Of a stretch of 64,000 bases of DNA, positions 13,001 to 24,656 are shown piece by piece. Position 1 is the first letter of the stretch, and the number at the start of each line of letters is the position of its first letter. The notes beneath the pieces are model-generated. The model searched no databases, was not told the origin of the DNA, and worked only from the letters and a program-made list of their open reading frames with translations. The stretch lies in the NCBI RefSeq assembly GCF_964340395.1, contig NC_135566.1:22788635-22852634 (forward strand), in the 5' to 3' direction. Origin of the DNA: Glandiceps talaboti (taxonomy: Eukaryota > Hemichordata > Enteropneusta > Spengelidae). A program made the translations under genes and the position numbers.

Positions 13001-13740
13001 AATGTTGTTGACTTGGTAAATTTGTTAGAAAATTGAAATTCAAATTGCCTCAAAATTATTTTAGATCCCTAGTTTATTTCATTCATCATTAAAATTTTCC
13101 AGGGTTAAGCTGTAAGACACTGGAATTATTTATAGCCAACCTCAAAATCCTCTTTTTTTTCTTTTTCTTGTGTGCATTTCCCAGTCATTTTTTTCTGAGA
13201 TTTTGTGCAATTTTTCATAACTGTAGATTTTTGTTATAAAATGGTGACTATGGTATAAAAGTACAATACATTACCAACTTCTGTGTAAAATGTGTTTTAT
13301 AGTGAGACATCATATGAAACCACTAACCACTTTATTGCATCGCTAAAACAAAACTGCATAGTAAAGAGCTGAAGAACTGAACCACTTCTACATGTCACCA
13401 AAATAAAAAAACAAATAAAAAAACAAACAGCGGAGCTATTCTGACCGATAGGTCGCTTGTTTCTTTTTCTTGTGTGCATTTCCCAGTCATTTTTTTTCTG
13501 ACATTTTGTGCAATTTTTCATAACAGTAGATTTTTGTTATGAAAAGGTGACTATGGTATAAAAGTACAATACATTACCAACTTCTGTGTAAAATGTGTTT
13601 TATAGTGAGACATCATATGAAACCACTAACCACTTTATTGCATCGCTAAAACAAAACTGCATAGTGAAGAGCTGAAGAACTGAACCACTTCTACATGTCA
13701 CCAAAATAAAAAATTAAATTAAAAAAAAAACAGCGGAGCT
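10070..13740. mobile_element. AGCTCCGCTG element, copy 3, with duplicated tail
   Basis: It is a full-length copy beginning AGCTCCGCTGTCAGCG. A first CAGCGGAGCT end lies at 13428-13437. The ~300-bp tail, starting at CTTTTTCTTGTGTGCATTTC, is then repeated once more and ends at a second CAGCGGAGCT at 13731-13740. Both ends are followed by ATTCTGACCGATAGGTCGCT. It carries the nested element at 11387-12882 in the same position as copy 2. Confidence 0.62.
11387..12882. mobile_element. Nested ~1.5-kb element, second copy
   Basis: It is the same insertion as at 8270-9793, with CAAGGGTTCGACAT at the left and GTGTCGAACCCTG at the right, differing by scattered substitutions and small indels. Because the insertion point in the host element is the same, the two composite elements probably descend from one already-nested copy. 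Confidence 0.6.
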
Positions 13741-14279
13741 ATTCTGACCGATAGGTCGCTTGTTTAAAAAAGGCAACAATATAGCAATATTGCAGCCAGG
13801 CAAGCAATATATCCTATAACCATAGGGCCTGCGATCCCTCGAGTGGATCCAACTGTAATTCAAAACGTAATATTTTCAAGTTGGTGTGGAATCTGATTTC
13901 AAAGGTAACACTGTTAATTTCAACCGGCTCTTCATGTGTACCCAGATGACCATAAATTGCTGTCTGACGGTTTGTTACGAAACCCCTGCCAGCGACTTAA
14001 ATTCCCCATATGCACATCGTTTTTACAACTATACTTTTAAAGTTTGCTTCCCTTGACCTATCACATACTGTACGTACGATGACGTTGACAACAATGGTGT
14101 TGCTAAGCATTTGACACTTCAGCTTGACCACCGAACATGGTTGCTATGCACTCAATGGCGTCTCATGGGATCTTGTGAGACCTGCCGCGAGACTGAAGAT
14201 GGTTTATTGCCGTCATATTTGATGGAGGCATTACTTAGGGCATTTAGGTGGGAAATTGACAAAGATGTGTGTTATTGGG
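13741..14279. other. Intron sequence without a recognised feature
   Basis: The base composition is mixed. I found no coding exon or clear repeat. Confidence 0.35.
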
Positions 14280-14720
14280 TTTTTTTTTAAAAAGCTACTG
14301 GGCAGATTGGTCTGAAATTTGGTGGGAACATGACATGGTGATTCCATCAGTGCAAATTATGTCTAACAATGTGACTTTGCAATCAAAGATCTTTTAATAA
14401 TTCCAAACTACCAAACAGATTGATTTCACCGGTGATATGCAATTAGGTGTAAAAATTTGGTTAAAAACTTGTATCTCAAAATATACTTGGACAATGGAGC
14501 CAAAATGTGGTGAGATGTTTCTATAAGTGTTATTCTGCAGATGTTGTTCAAAACATTTTGACACAATTGCCATAGCAACCATGACCATGCCCTCAGCAAC
14601 AACCAAATGAAAGTATTTTTACAAAAATAATATCATCTGGTAGGCAAGTGAGTAAACATTCAAAAAATGTATGCAAATATCCATACCAACAAGACCACAC
14701 CCATGACGGTGTCTTTTGCA
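14280..14720. repeat. Diverged fragment of the fold-back family also seen at 52.3-53.4 kb
   Basis: It shares strings such as CTGAAATTTGGTGGGAA, ACATGGTGATTCCATCAGTG and GTATGCAAATATCCATA with the 52345-53402 element, in the same order. It is degenerate, has no coding capacity and lies in the intron. Confidence 0.5.
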
Positions 14721-14789
14721 AAGATAACAACGGGAATTATAGACAGTGAATAAAATACTAAAACATGGCTATGATTGTGGTTCTGTATG

Positions 14790-17110
14790 ATAGAATTGAA
14801 TTCTTGCCAACCAATCGGGTGTACCTAAAAGATTTGCAACCAATCGGGTGTACCAGAAAGATTTCTACCATATGGTAGAATTGATTTCTAGCCAACCAAT
14901 TGGTGTATCTGAAGATTTCTACCATGGTAGAATAGAATTCTAGCCAACCAATTGGTGTATCTGAAGATTTCTACCATGGTAGAATTGAATTCTTGCCAAC
15001 CAATTGGGTGTATCTGAAGATTTCTACCATACCAATTGGTGTATCTGAAGATTTCTACCATGGTAGAATTGAATTCTTGCCAACCAATTGGTGTATCTGA
15101 AGATTTCTACCATGGTAGAATTGATTTCTAGCCAACCAATTGGGCGTATCTGAAGATTTCTACCATGGTAGAATTGATTTCTAGCCAACCAATTGGGTGT
15201 ATCTGAAGATTTCTACCATGGTAGAATTGATTTCTAGCCAACCAATTGGTGCATCTGAAAATTTCTACCATGGTAGAATTGATTTCTTGCCAACCAATTG
15301 GTGTATCTGAAAATTCCTACCATGGTAGAATTGAATTCTTGCCAACCAATTGGGTGTATCTGAAGATTTCTACCATGGTAGAATTGATTTCTAGCCAACC
15401 AATTAGGCGTACCTGAACAATTTCTACCATGGTAGAATTTATTTCTAGCCAACCAATTGGTGTATCCGAAGATTTCTACCATGGTAGAATTGAATTCTTG
15501 CAAACCAATTGGTGTATCTGAAGATTTCTACCATGGTAGAATTGATTTCTAGCCAACCAATTGGGTGTACCTGAAGATTTCTACCATGGTAGAATTGAAT
15601 TCTTGCCAACCAATTGGGTGTATCTGAAGATTTCTACCATACCAATTGGTGTATCTGAAGATTTCTACCATGGTAGAATTGAATTCTTGCCAACCAATTG
15701 GTGTATCTGAAGATTTCTACCATACCAATTGGGTGTATCTGAAGATTTCTACCATACCAATTGGTGTATCTGAAGATTTCTACCATGGTAGAATTGAATT
15801 CTTGCCAACCAATTGGTGTATCTGAAGATTTCTACCATGGTAGAATTGAATTCTTGCCAACCAATTGGTGTATCTGAAGATTTCTACCATGGTAGAATTG
15901 AATTCTTGCCAACCAATTGGGTGTACCTGAAGATTTCTACCATGGTAGAATTGATTTCTAGCCAACCAATTGGTGCATCTGAAAATTTCTACCATGGTAG
16001 AATTGATTTCTAGCCAACCAATTGGTGTATCCGAAGATTTCTACCATGGTAGAATTGAATTCTTGCCAACCAATTGGGTGTATCTGAAGATTTCTACCAT
16101 GGTAGAATTGATTTCTAGCCAACCAATTGGGTGTACCTGAAGATTTCTACCATGGTAGAATTGATTTCTAGCCAACCAATTGGTGTATCTGAAGATTTCT
16201 ACCATGGTAGAATTGATTTCCCGCCAAACAATTGGGCGTATCTGAAGATTTCTACCATGGTAGAATTGATTGCTTGCCAACCAATTGGGTGTATCTGAAG
16301 ATTTCTACCATGGTAGAATTGAATTCTTGCCAACCAATTGGTGTATCTGAAGATTTCTACCATACCAATTGGGTGTATCTGAAGATTTCTACCATACCAA
16401 TTGGTGTATCTGAAGATTTCTACCATGGTAGAATTGAATTCTTGCCAACCAATTGGTGTATCTGAAGATTTCTACCATGGTAGAATTGAATTCTTGCCAA
16501 CCAATTGGTGTATCTGAAGATTTCTACCATGGTAGAATTGAATTCTTGCCAACCAATTGGGTGTACCTGAAGATTTCTACCATGGTAGAATTGATTTCTA
16601 GCCAACCAATTGGTGCATCTGAAAATTTCTACCATGGTAGAATTGATTTCTAGCCAACCAATTGGTGTATCCGAAGATTTCTACCATGGTAGAATTGAAT
16701 TCTTGCCAACCAATTGGGTGTATCTGAAGATTTCTACCATGGTAGAATTGATTTCTAGCCAACCAATTGGGTGTACATGAAGATTTCTACCATGGTAGAA
16801 TTGATTTCTAGCCAACCAATTGGTGTATCTGAAGATTTCTACCATGGTAGAATTGATTTCCCGCCAAACAATTGGGCGTATCTGAAGATTTCTACCATGG
16901 TAGAATTGATTGCTTGCCAACCAATTGGGTGTATCTGAAGATTTCTACCATGGTAGAATTGATTGCTTGCCAACCAATTGGGTGTATCTGAAGATTTCTA
17001 CCATGGTAGAATTGATTGCTTGCCAACCAATTGGGTGTATCTGAAGATTTCTACCATGGTAGAATTGATTGCTTGCCAACCAATTGGGTGTATCTGAAGA
17101 TTTCTACCAT
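14790..17110. repeat. Satellite array of ~53-bp units with palindromic cores and a 640-bp higher-order repeat
   Basis: Forty-odd units of about 53 bp are seen, some shortened. Each contains the 14-bp perfect palindrome TCTACCATGGTAGA and, in most, CCAATTGG. Unit variants (TTGAATTC versus TTGATTTC, GGTGTATC versus GGGTGTACC, and short units lacking the TGGTAGA half) recur in the same order 640 bp apart, for instance 15721 against 16361 and 16041 against 16681. The array is flanked by inverted sequences (TATGATTGTGGTTCT at about 14771 and AGAACCACAACCATAG at about 17113). All open frames in it are by-products of the repeat. Confidence 0.88.
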
Positions 17111-17250
17111 AAAGAACCACAACCATAGTAGTAAACAATTTTCTCGACTCATATAGTGAAAAAAAACTTCTTTTTGGCTAAAAAGAATTATGTGGTTCGT
17201 TCGGATTATGCTCAATTTTAGAATAGGTGGGGTAGGTAGATATTTTATTT

Positions 17251-17430
17251 TTAGCCCCCGTCGGACGAAGTCCGAGGCGGGGGCTTTATAAATTGGGTTC
17301 TGTCCGTGCGTCCGTGCATGCATGCGTGTGTCCGTCCTCAGCCATATCTCGGACAATCATGGACCGATTCCTTCCAAAATTGGTACATTCATAATTAGAT
17401 ATGAGTTACATATGCACGCTGATTTTCTTT
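17251..17430. repeat. Start of a dispersed repeat headed by a GC-rich hairpin
   Basis: AGCCCCCGTCGGAC and GTCCGAGGCGGGGGCT form a nearly perfect stem with a GAA loop at 17253-17285. After it come CTGTCCGTGCGTCCG-type runs and the phrase ATCTCGGACAATCATGGACC. The same organisation, with a diverged hairpin, recurs at 21668. Confidence 0.5.
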
Positions 17431-20200
17431 TGGATGCGATGTGGTTTAGCTGATTTACAAACATTTAAAATATTTCACATGTCTGTAACAATAATTTGTA
17501 GAGTAAATTGTACATGTGTATGAACATGGGTTCAGAATTGCAATCATCGAATTCAAATTTAGATTATCGAATTCAAATTCAGATTAGATTCGGATGTTTG
17601 TAAGAGTGACTTTTGTTTTTTATATCTGCATCGATAAAAGGTAAGGAGAATTATTATTCTTTATTGTCAATGTGCTTTGGATAATTATTAATCTTTATTG
17701 TCAATGCGCTTTGTACCTGTATGAAAACTAGTGCACACGTCATTACATACAATGCATTTCATGCTGTGCCAATCATAATTGTACATTTGTGGTAAATGGT
17801 ATGTGTGTAAATAAAGCTTCTGAATGAAAGTTGTAAGCGCAAGTATGCATATTTGTTTATCAAAATCATCAAATATGGCCGGAAAACGGTTTATTGTACT
17901 TTTTGAGAATTATTTGGTCCCTATCCAATTCGTCTAATATATGAATATGTCTAATAGTGTGAATCCAAATCTGAGAATATTGTGCAAGATCGCCAACGTT
18001 ATCCAAAAAGAGGCTGATGACGTATGTGCTTTAGATTTCATTCATGAATTGTAGTGCTCGCACAAAATTTCTTCCATTCTCCACGATACAGTAGATTCCG
18101 TTGTAAGTTTAACCCTACATTATTGTGCGGTAAAGGTAAGGGAGTTCGAATATGTTTTCTTGCATTTGTGACAGCATGTATACAACGGGTTTACGTTTAA
18201 AAAACAGGGGTTTCACTTCGTTTACAGCCGTTATATTTATACTATAGTTGGGCGCCGTTTGACTGCATGAGGCCATGACCATGATGGAGACATTATAGTA
18301 TTTTCTACACCAGTTCTAAACCGAACTTTTTGTGACCGTGTATGTCGTATAAGCATACTTCTAATTTACAATGTATAACCTGTTTATTTTCTGCCAATCG
18401 ACCCGAACGGGATCGCGAAACCAATGAACGTCAACTCGGAAGTAAGACAACTTATATCAGTAGTGTTTTCACAAGTCATGAAACAGTTGCAGTATATATC
18501 CCCGGCCGCCGTGTCCATGCCCCTAGATCGACACGTACACGTCGATGTAGTAGCAATACTTCGTAGAATCACGATCGATGTTGAATTTTCTAAGTAATGC
18601 AAAAGTAACTGAATACATTATCCAGTTTATGATTTTAGGGACACCATGAATCAATGAGTGTACGTACGTTACTCGTCCGCGTTTCACTAGGCTGTGGTTT
18701 GGAATGAAATTCTCAAGCCCCACAACCAAGCCTGAACACGACGCTAAGTCAGACACAACATTCAATTATCATTCCAAAACCACATGGCACCATTAGATGG
18801 TGTTAATTATCATAATTTATACGTATCCATTGTTGGTGATATCCAATAGTATTACCGAACGTCATACATGATAAGTAGTATTAGTTTCATGGATACCCGG
18901 GAAACATAGTAATACTAGTTACTGGTGCGTCGTGAAGGTGGGCGACGCGAAACGGTTGCTTGAATGACAGCTGGGCGATGTAATGACACAGCAATTTCAA
19001 CTTAGCTTTAGAGAACAAATACGGAAGTACCATTTGCCTTCCTTTTGGTCATCTTTTCGAACAAAGCAGTTATCACGCTTCCTAAACAAAAATAATAAAA
19101 TTTGGTGGTCGGAAATGGAAAAGTGGTGGTCCTGTGGACACCGTTAACTTAGACCCCTATAGTCACTTTATCAACCTATTTTTTAGCCTTGACATACATG
19201 ACCCCAAAATGAAGGGATTTTCAAAAATTAACAAGACCAAATAAGTATGCCATTTTCTCATGCCATGTTGACAAAAGTTGACAGATGTTGATATTTTTGC
19301 ATGCTCTTTTTGTCTATTTTATGCACAGAAATAACTCATTGGTATGGTAACAATTTTGTATACATAAAAACAAGCTTTTTCATACACTTACCAACACCTT
19401 CAGTCCACATAAAGTGCACAGAAACAGAGTGAAAAAAAAAGACAATCTTTCTCCTACGAAATAGTAATTTTTACTGAATACAACATGAGTGCCATGGAAA
19501 CTCTTACCACATTATTATCTTTACCTGTTACTTGATATTTCACCCTCAGCAAGGACTTAAAATGTCCAAGTATCATGTTTGAGTCTCACAAGTCTAACTT
19601 ACTTACAACTTGTCTTACATATACACAGTATTAAGGTAAAAATGTCCTTGGGTAATATGGAAATTATTTTTAGATAGAATAACATTGACATATTTTCACC
19701 AAAAAAAGCATGATTTCCCACGATTTGGTGTGTCACGTCACATCTTACCTCAATGAGGGACAAACAGATCACAGTTGTAGAGGTGAAATACACTTTAATT
19801 CTATCAAGCACATTTTGAGTTTCGCCAAAATTCTAATTTAATGGGTATATAACTTATGACATCTATGCTACTGATAAACTTGAACTTTTTTAAGTGCATG
19901 GTACAGATTTGGCTAATGCATGTTTTCTTGTTATCTTTTGCAGATAGATGATAGTGAGTAAATTGTTGGATCCTGTACTGGTTTACAAGCATACAGACAC
20001 AACAAAGGCACACACCTTGCACAACAGACATAAATACAATAAAAAAGTTCTCAGAACCCGAGAACACTCTTCAGTTGAGGAGGTTAAAGTAGGATTTGGG
20101 CACCATCCCAAATTAACTGCTGGTCTGAACATAGACCACTAGAGAACTAGAGAACACAAAGAGAACAAAAGCAAAGACAACAACCAAAATCTAATAAAAC
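17431..20200. other. Intron of the FN3 gene; no supported feature
   Basis: No exon with both splice sites and a conserved domain was recognised. Short open frames here lack homology and coding bias. Confidence 0.4.
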
Positions 20201-20204
20201 ACAT

Positions 20205-20297
20205 GTGACAGGACAGTACATACATAAAATAAAAGACAGGTGATAGGACAGTACATACATAAAATAAAAGACAGGTGATAGGACAGTACATACATTA
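20205..20297. repeat. Three tandem units of about 36 bp
   Basis: The unit carries GACAGGTGATAGGACAGTAC followed by ATACATAAAATAAAA. The three copies are almost identical. Confidence 0.75.
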
Positions 20298-20434
20298 TTA
20301 GAAACTTGTCCTAGAACTCACTACAATATAAGTTGTACCAAGGATACAAACACTTGAAAGAACTAGAAATAGAAAGTTCAATTGTCTTAGTTTATATTTC
20401 AAATTACTGACTAGGTATTAGCAATAAAACAATC

Positions 20435-20809
20435 ATGGGAATGTGTGTCCAACAATACAGGCAGTCTGTAGGAAGTTTTTATTCTGTGCACTACATGATC
20501 AATGTAAAATTAACAAAGATATTGTCCTTCTGCTGCGCTTGTATTCTTCACCTTTACTTGTATTATAATTATTACACCAGGATGTTGCTCCTGCTTGGAG
20601 GTGATATAGAAACAAACCCAGGTCCTCCAACACCAAAACAGACTTGCCCTGGTAAATTTGCAATTGTTGGTAGTATACATCAAGGTTCACCCCAATTTTT
20701 GATTACTGAATCTGGTGCAAGTACATGTTCACAAGACACACCATCAGTCTGTGTAATTTTGACTTTTTATTGTACACCATCCCTAAAATTGACACTGCAC
20801 AATGAATGA
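20435..20809 (+). pseudogene. 5' fragment of a non-LTR retrotransposon ORF with a 2A ribosome-skipping motif
   Basis: This 124-codon frame opens with ATG and has a hydrophobic, Leu/Tyr-rich stretch leading to LLLLGGDIETNPGPP. GDIETNPGP (residues 56-64, 20600-20626) matches the 2A consensus D-(V/I)-E-x-N-P-G-P, where the ribosome skips the Gly-Pro bond. 2A sequences are best known from picornaviruses, but are also reported near the N terminus of ORFs of APE-type non-LTR retrotransposons (CR1-like) in invertebrates, which fits here. Only ~60 residues follow, with no recognisable domain. No endonuclease or reverse transcriptase frame lies downstream. It is probably a retrotransposon remnant inside the host intron, just upstream of the terminal FN3-gene exon. 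A viral origin is less likely. Confidence 0.6.
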
Positions 20810-21344
20810 AATGTTCTTGTGACTCCACCATTGTCCTTAACTTAAAACACTGTTCCTCGGTCATTACAGCTATTAAATCATATTAAGTCTCAAACATCCA
20901 CTGCGGGGGCTGTGTCATCTTCGATGGCTTGTATTTTTAAAGAATTTGTGTGAGTGTCAAGTTCAGGTTGTTATGTTATCCGTTGTTTTGCACATGTATT
21001 CTATGTTATTGGTTTCTTCCCATCCGATGTTCAGCCATTACAGATTGGAAGAACAGTTTGATATTGTCTTTCAAGTTGATGTTAGTTTCTGCATCCACTA
21101 TTTCTCACGAGACTTTACAATTTTTCATGATTTCATTTTTTACTTGAATACATTTAAAAAAAGTTTAGGGTCAGCAGTGAAAAACTAAGTGGGAACCAAA
21201 GAATTTTTTTAGGCCTTAAAGCCATAAGCTAATTATGATGGGAGATATCTTTTGTAAGAAAGTTTTTGACCAGTTCTTAATTGCAGCATAGTTGAACTAT
21301 AGACAACATTCGAGGTTCAACTTGTCCATCTCCTGTACCATTTA

Positions 21345-21400
21345 GGGAAGAAAAATGAAAAACAAGGGAGCTATTTCAACCGCTAGGTCAATTGTTTGTT
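21345..21400. repeat. Short sequence related to the right end of the AGCTCCGCTG family
   Basis: GGGAGCTATTTCAACCGCTA followed by GGTCAATTGTTT parallels the family end GGAGCTATTCTGACCGATAG followed by GGTCGCTTGTTT. It probably represents the right end of a related, diverged element whose body I cannot delimit. Confidence 0.4.
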
Positions 21401-21503
21401 CTTTGTCCATTTATGTCTATACACACCAGGCTCTTTTATGACATGCAGTGTCTTATTCATACACTCAAAATAACCTTGCACTGTCTCTTTTAATTCTTTA
21501 CAG

Positions 21504-21619
21504 TGACACTGTTTGACGATAACCGGATCTATAGTGGTGGTGGTATAGACAATCCTCTATATGGTGTAGATGATGACAATGTGGTACCACTCACACATTT
21601 TGATGTCAAACAACACTAA
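21504..21619 (+). CDS. Terminal exon: cytoplasmic tail of the FN3 membrane protein
   Basis: The exon follows a TTTAATTCTTTACAG acceptor. It enters with two bases (TG) that complete a codon begun by the phase-1 G of the transmembrane exon. It then reads 37 codons to TAA at 21617-21619. The tail contains LFDDNRIYSGGG, GIDNPLYGVDDDN and ends in FDVKQH. NPLY fits NPxY, the tyrosine signal that binds PTB-domain adaptors and directs clathrin-mediated internalisation; the flanking acidic residues are typical of such tails. This supports a cell-surface or endocytic receptor. No family name can be assigned. The 3' UTR soon runs into a repeat at 21668. Confidence 0.65.
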
Positions 21620-21667
21620 ACTTGTCCACCTTCATTCCCAACATGTTCAACAGAGTTCAAATGCATT

Positions 21668-23100
21668 TTTAGTCCCCGCCGGACAAAGTCGGTGGGGGGG
21701 GGGGGGGGGGGGGGGGGGCTCTGTCCATCCGTCTGTCTGTCCGTGTGTCCATGCCTGCGTGCATGTGTGTGTGTGTGTGTGTGACTGCATCTGGAGCCAT
21801 TTCTCGGAAATGACTGGAAAGATTTCTTTCAAACTTGGTACAACGACAACACACTATGATATACATATGCATGCCAATTTATTTTGTGATACGATCCAAT
21901 ATGGCCACCAGACGGCCATTTTGTTATGATTACGCAGACATGCCTGAACAGATCTCATTCAAAGTTGGTATAAAGACAATGTTCTATAACATACATATGC
22001 ATGGGAATTTGTTTTGTGATACAGTCCAATATGGCCACTAGACAGCCATTTTGTTATGAAATTTTCATGTTCAAAGTCATTATCTAGACATGCCTGAACA
22101 GATCTCATTTAACATTGGTATAAGGACAATGTTCTATTACATACATATGCATGTCAATTTATGTCATGATACGATCCAATATGGCCAACAGCTGGCTATT
22201 TTTTCATGTCCAGAACCATTACTTGGACATGACTGGACCAATTTCTATCAAACTTGGTACAAGGATAACACTATGGTATACATATGCATGTCAATTTATG
22301 TCGTGATACGATCCAATATGGCCAACAGGTGGCTATTTTTTCATGTCCAGAACCATTACTTGGACATGACTGGACCAATTTCTATCAAACTTGGTACAAG
22401 GATAACACTATGGTATACATATGCATGTCAATTTATGTCGTGATACGATCCAATATGGCTGCCGGGTGGCCATTTTGTTACTATTTTTTCATGTCCAGAG
22501 CCATTACTATGATGTGTCTGAACCAATTCCCTTCACACTGGGTACAGGGATATATATTGTACCATATTCTTCATATGCACGTCAACTTGTGTGACGATAA
22601 GATCCAATATAACCACTGGGTGAACATGAACAATTTCCATCAAAACTTTACACAAAGACGATGATGTACTATGATGTATATATGTATGTCAACTTGTGTC
22701 ACGATATGATCCAACATGACCACAGGGCGGCCATTCTGTTTTAACTGATTTCTTTTAAACTGGGTACAAGGATATATATTGTTAGTACTATAATCTTCAC
22801 ATGCATATCAACTTGTGTCACGATATGATCCACTGGGCAACTTGAACATATGACATTGTCCTTTACACCAACTTTGAATGAGATCTGTTCAAGCATATCT
22901 GCATAATGGCTTTGAACATTTTGTTATGATTTTTCCATGTTTGGGACCATTACACAGACATGCATGAACAATTTCCATTAAAACTTTATTTTAAAGACAA
23001 TGCACTATGATGTATATATATATGTATATCAACTTGTGTCATGATATGATCCAATGGGACTGCTAGAGCCATTCTGTTATGATTTTTTCAAGAAATGTTA
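21668..23100. repeat. Hairpin-headed repeat followed by about seven diverged ~175-bp units
   Basis: It begins TTAGTCCCCGCCGGACAAAG and a long G run, then CTGTCC/TCCGT repeats. Units follow with ACCATTACTTGGACATGACT, AACTTGGTACAAGGATAACA, CATATGCATGTCAATTTATG and GATCCAATATGGCCA in constant order. Two neighbouring units at 22200-22480 are nearly identical. Several units stay open in one frame by chance. The hairpin relates it to the element at 17251. Confidence 0.7.
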
Positions 23101-23280
23101 CAATCCAAACAGGGATCAACAGCTCCCAAACAGTGGGGACTGTATGTCATCTACGATGGCTCGTTATTGTATTTTTTCTGTTCAAATATTCATTTTTCAG
23201 TGAAATTGTCCCTTTTTGAAAGAGGAATGATTCATGTTTCCTCAAAGATGTTATTTTGACTGTGACATTTACTTGATTTA

Positions 23281-23545
23281 CTAGATGTCTGTGTCAAAGT
23301 TGAACACACTGTCAATAGTTCCAACTTTATTTACTATATGTCTGTGTCAAAGTTGAACACACTGTCAATAGTTCCAACTTTATTTACTAGATGTCTGTGT
23401 CAAAGTTGAACATGCTGTCAATAGTTCCAACTTTATTTACTAGATGTCTGTGTCAAAGTTGAACATGCTGTCAATAGTTCCAACTTGATTTACTAGATGT
23501 CTGTGTCAAAGTTGAACATGTTGTCAATAGTTCCAACTTTATTTA
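23281..23545. repeat. 53-bp tandem repeat, five copies
   Basis: The unit contains CTAGATGTCTGTGTCAAAGT, TGAACA(C/T)(A/G)CTGTCAATAG and TTCCAACTTTATTTA. The copies differ at a handful of positions. Confidence 0.85.
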
Positions 23546-24003
23546 GAATTAAAATGAAATTAAAATATGAAATGGTGATTAATTCTATTTTATACAATCA
23601 AGATTTTTGCTAAAACACACCATTCCTCCCTTCAGACTATTATCCTTTCCAACTTCAAAAATACCTAAATGTCCTTTACCGTGTCACTGTGCAGGTTTTG
23701 GTAAAAGCTGGAAATTATGCTTGGTTTATTTAGGGGTTGAGGGGTTTACAAACCAGCTGGTTTGAAACTGGTCATTAATGTAGTGGTCGGAGGAATGGAT
23801 GTTCTTATTTAATATTATACATCTGTTCTATGTATATTAATAAGGGATATTCCGGTAGTGGCGAAATCTCACAATACCGCCTAGCAACGGTTGCTGAACA
23901 CGTGACAAAAGTCAAACTTTGACCACCATATCATTTAAATGCCTGAAAACACTGTAAGCCTGTGTATAAGGGACGGTTTTTTACATTTTCTGTTGTGTTC
24001 ATC

Positions 24004-24135
24004 ATGAACAAGTTCGAAAAACGTAAGGTACCAGAGCTGAAGGACTTCCTACCTCAATTTGGCGTCACTAGCCCTATAGGTTTAAATCCAGACAGATACA
24101 TTTTGCCTAAATGTAAGCTCACAGTGTATGTGTAA
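24004..24135 (+). CDS. Short ORF resembling the start of a SAP-like domain; possible first exon
   Basis: ATG opens a 43-codon frame with KRKVPELKDFLPQFGV near its N terminus. This resembles the first helix of SAP-type DNA-binding motifs (L-K-x-F-L-x-x-x-G-V), which are also common in transposon-borne nucleases of invertebrates. A good donor, GTAAGC, lies at about 24112, so the frame could be the first exon of a spliced gene. It could equally be a transposon remnant. No downstream exon was recognised before the Polinton at 27182. The call rests on one short motif. Confidence 0.25.
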   Translation: MNKFEKRKVPELKDFLPQFGVTSPIGLNPDRYILPKCKLTVYV

Positions 24136-24344
24136 CTGATGCACTGTTACTAAAATCAACTGTTACAATGAACTCAAAATGTATCCATGTCCATCAGTTA
24201 AATCAAACTGTTTTACCAGTCGCTAATTTCCTTCCACAGCTTGTACTACAAATTGAACTGTTTTCTGTCAATTAATTGTTAATGTGTCTTTGACTACCTG
24301 ACATGCCACTCATGTCAGCATCTGAAAATGGCTTAAATCTGAAA

Positions 24345-24656
24345 ATTGACATCATCAATGCATCGTAAAACTACATGAATGGCCAACAAAGTGATTGACA
24401 TCATCAATGCATCATATAACTACATGAATGGCCAACGAAGTGATTGACATCATCAATGCATCGTATAACTACATGAATGGCCAACGAAGTGATTGACATC
24501 ATCAATGCATCGTATAACTACATGAATGGCCAACGAAGTGATTGACATCATCAATGCATCGTATAACTACATGAATGGCCAACGAAGTGATTGACATCAT
24601 CAATGCATCGTATAACTTCATGAATGGCCAACGAAGTGATTGACATCATCAATGCT
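24345..24656. repeat. 49-bp tandem repeat, about six copies
   Basis: The unit is GTGATTGACATCATCAATGC, ATCGTATAACTACATGAATG, GCCAACGAA. The internal copies are nearly perfect and the first and last are diverged. Confidence 0.88.

Noticed and set aside
14790-17110. Repeat array as a CRISPR array or as a repeat-protein gene
   Set aside because: There are no unique spacers, the units are contiguous in animal intronic DNA, and the open frames occur on both strands as a by-product of periodicity.
20435-20809. Picornavirus-like insertion based on the 2A motif
   Set aside because: No other viral domain is present, and invertebrate non-LTR retrotransposons are known to carry the same motif at this position.
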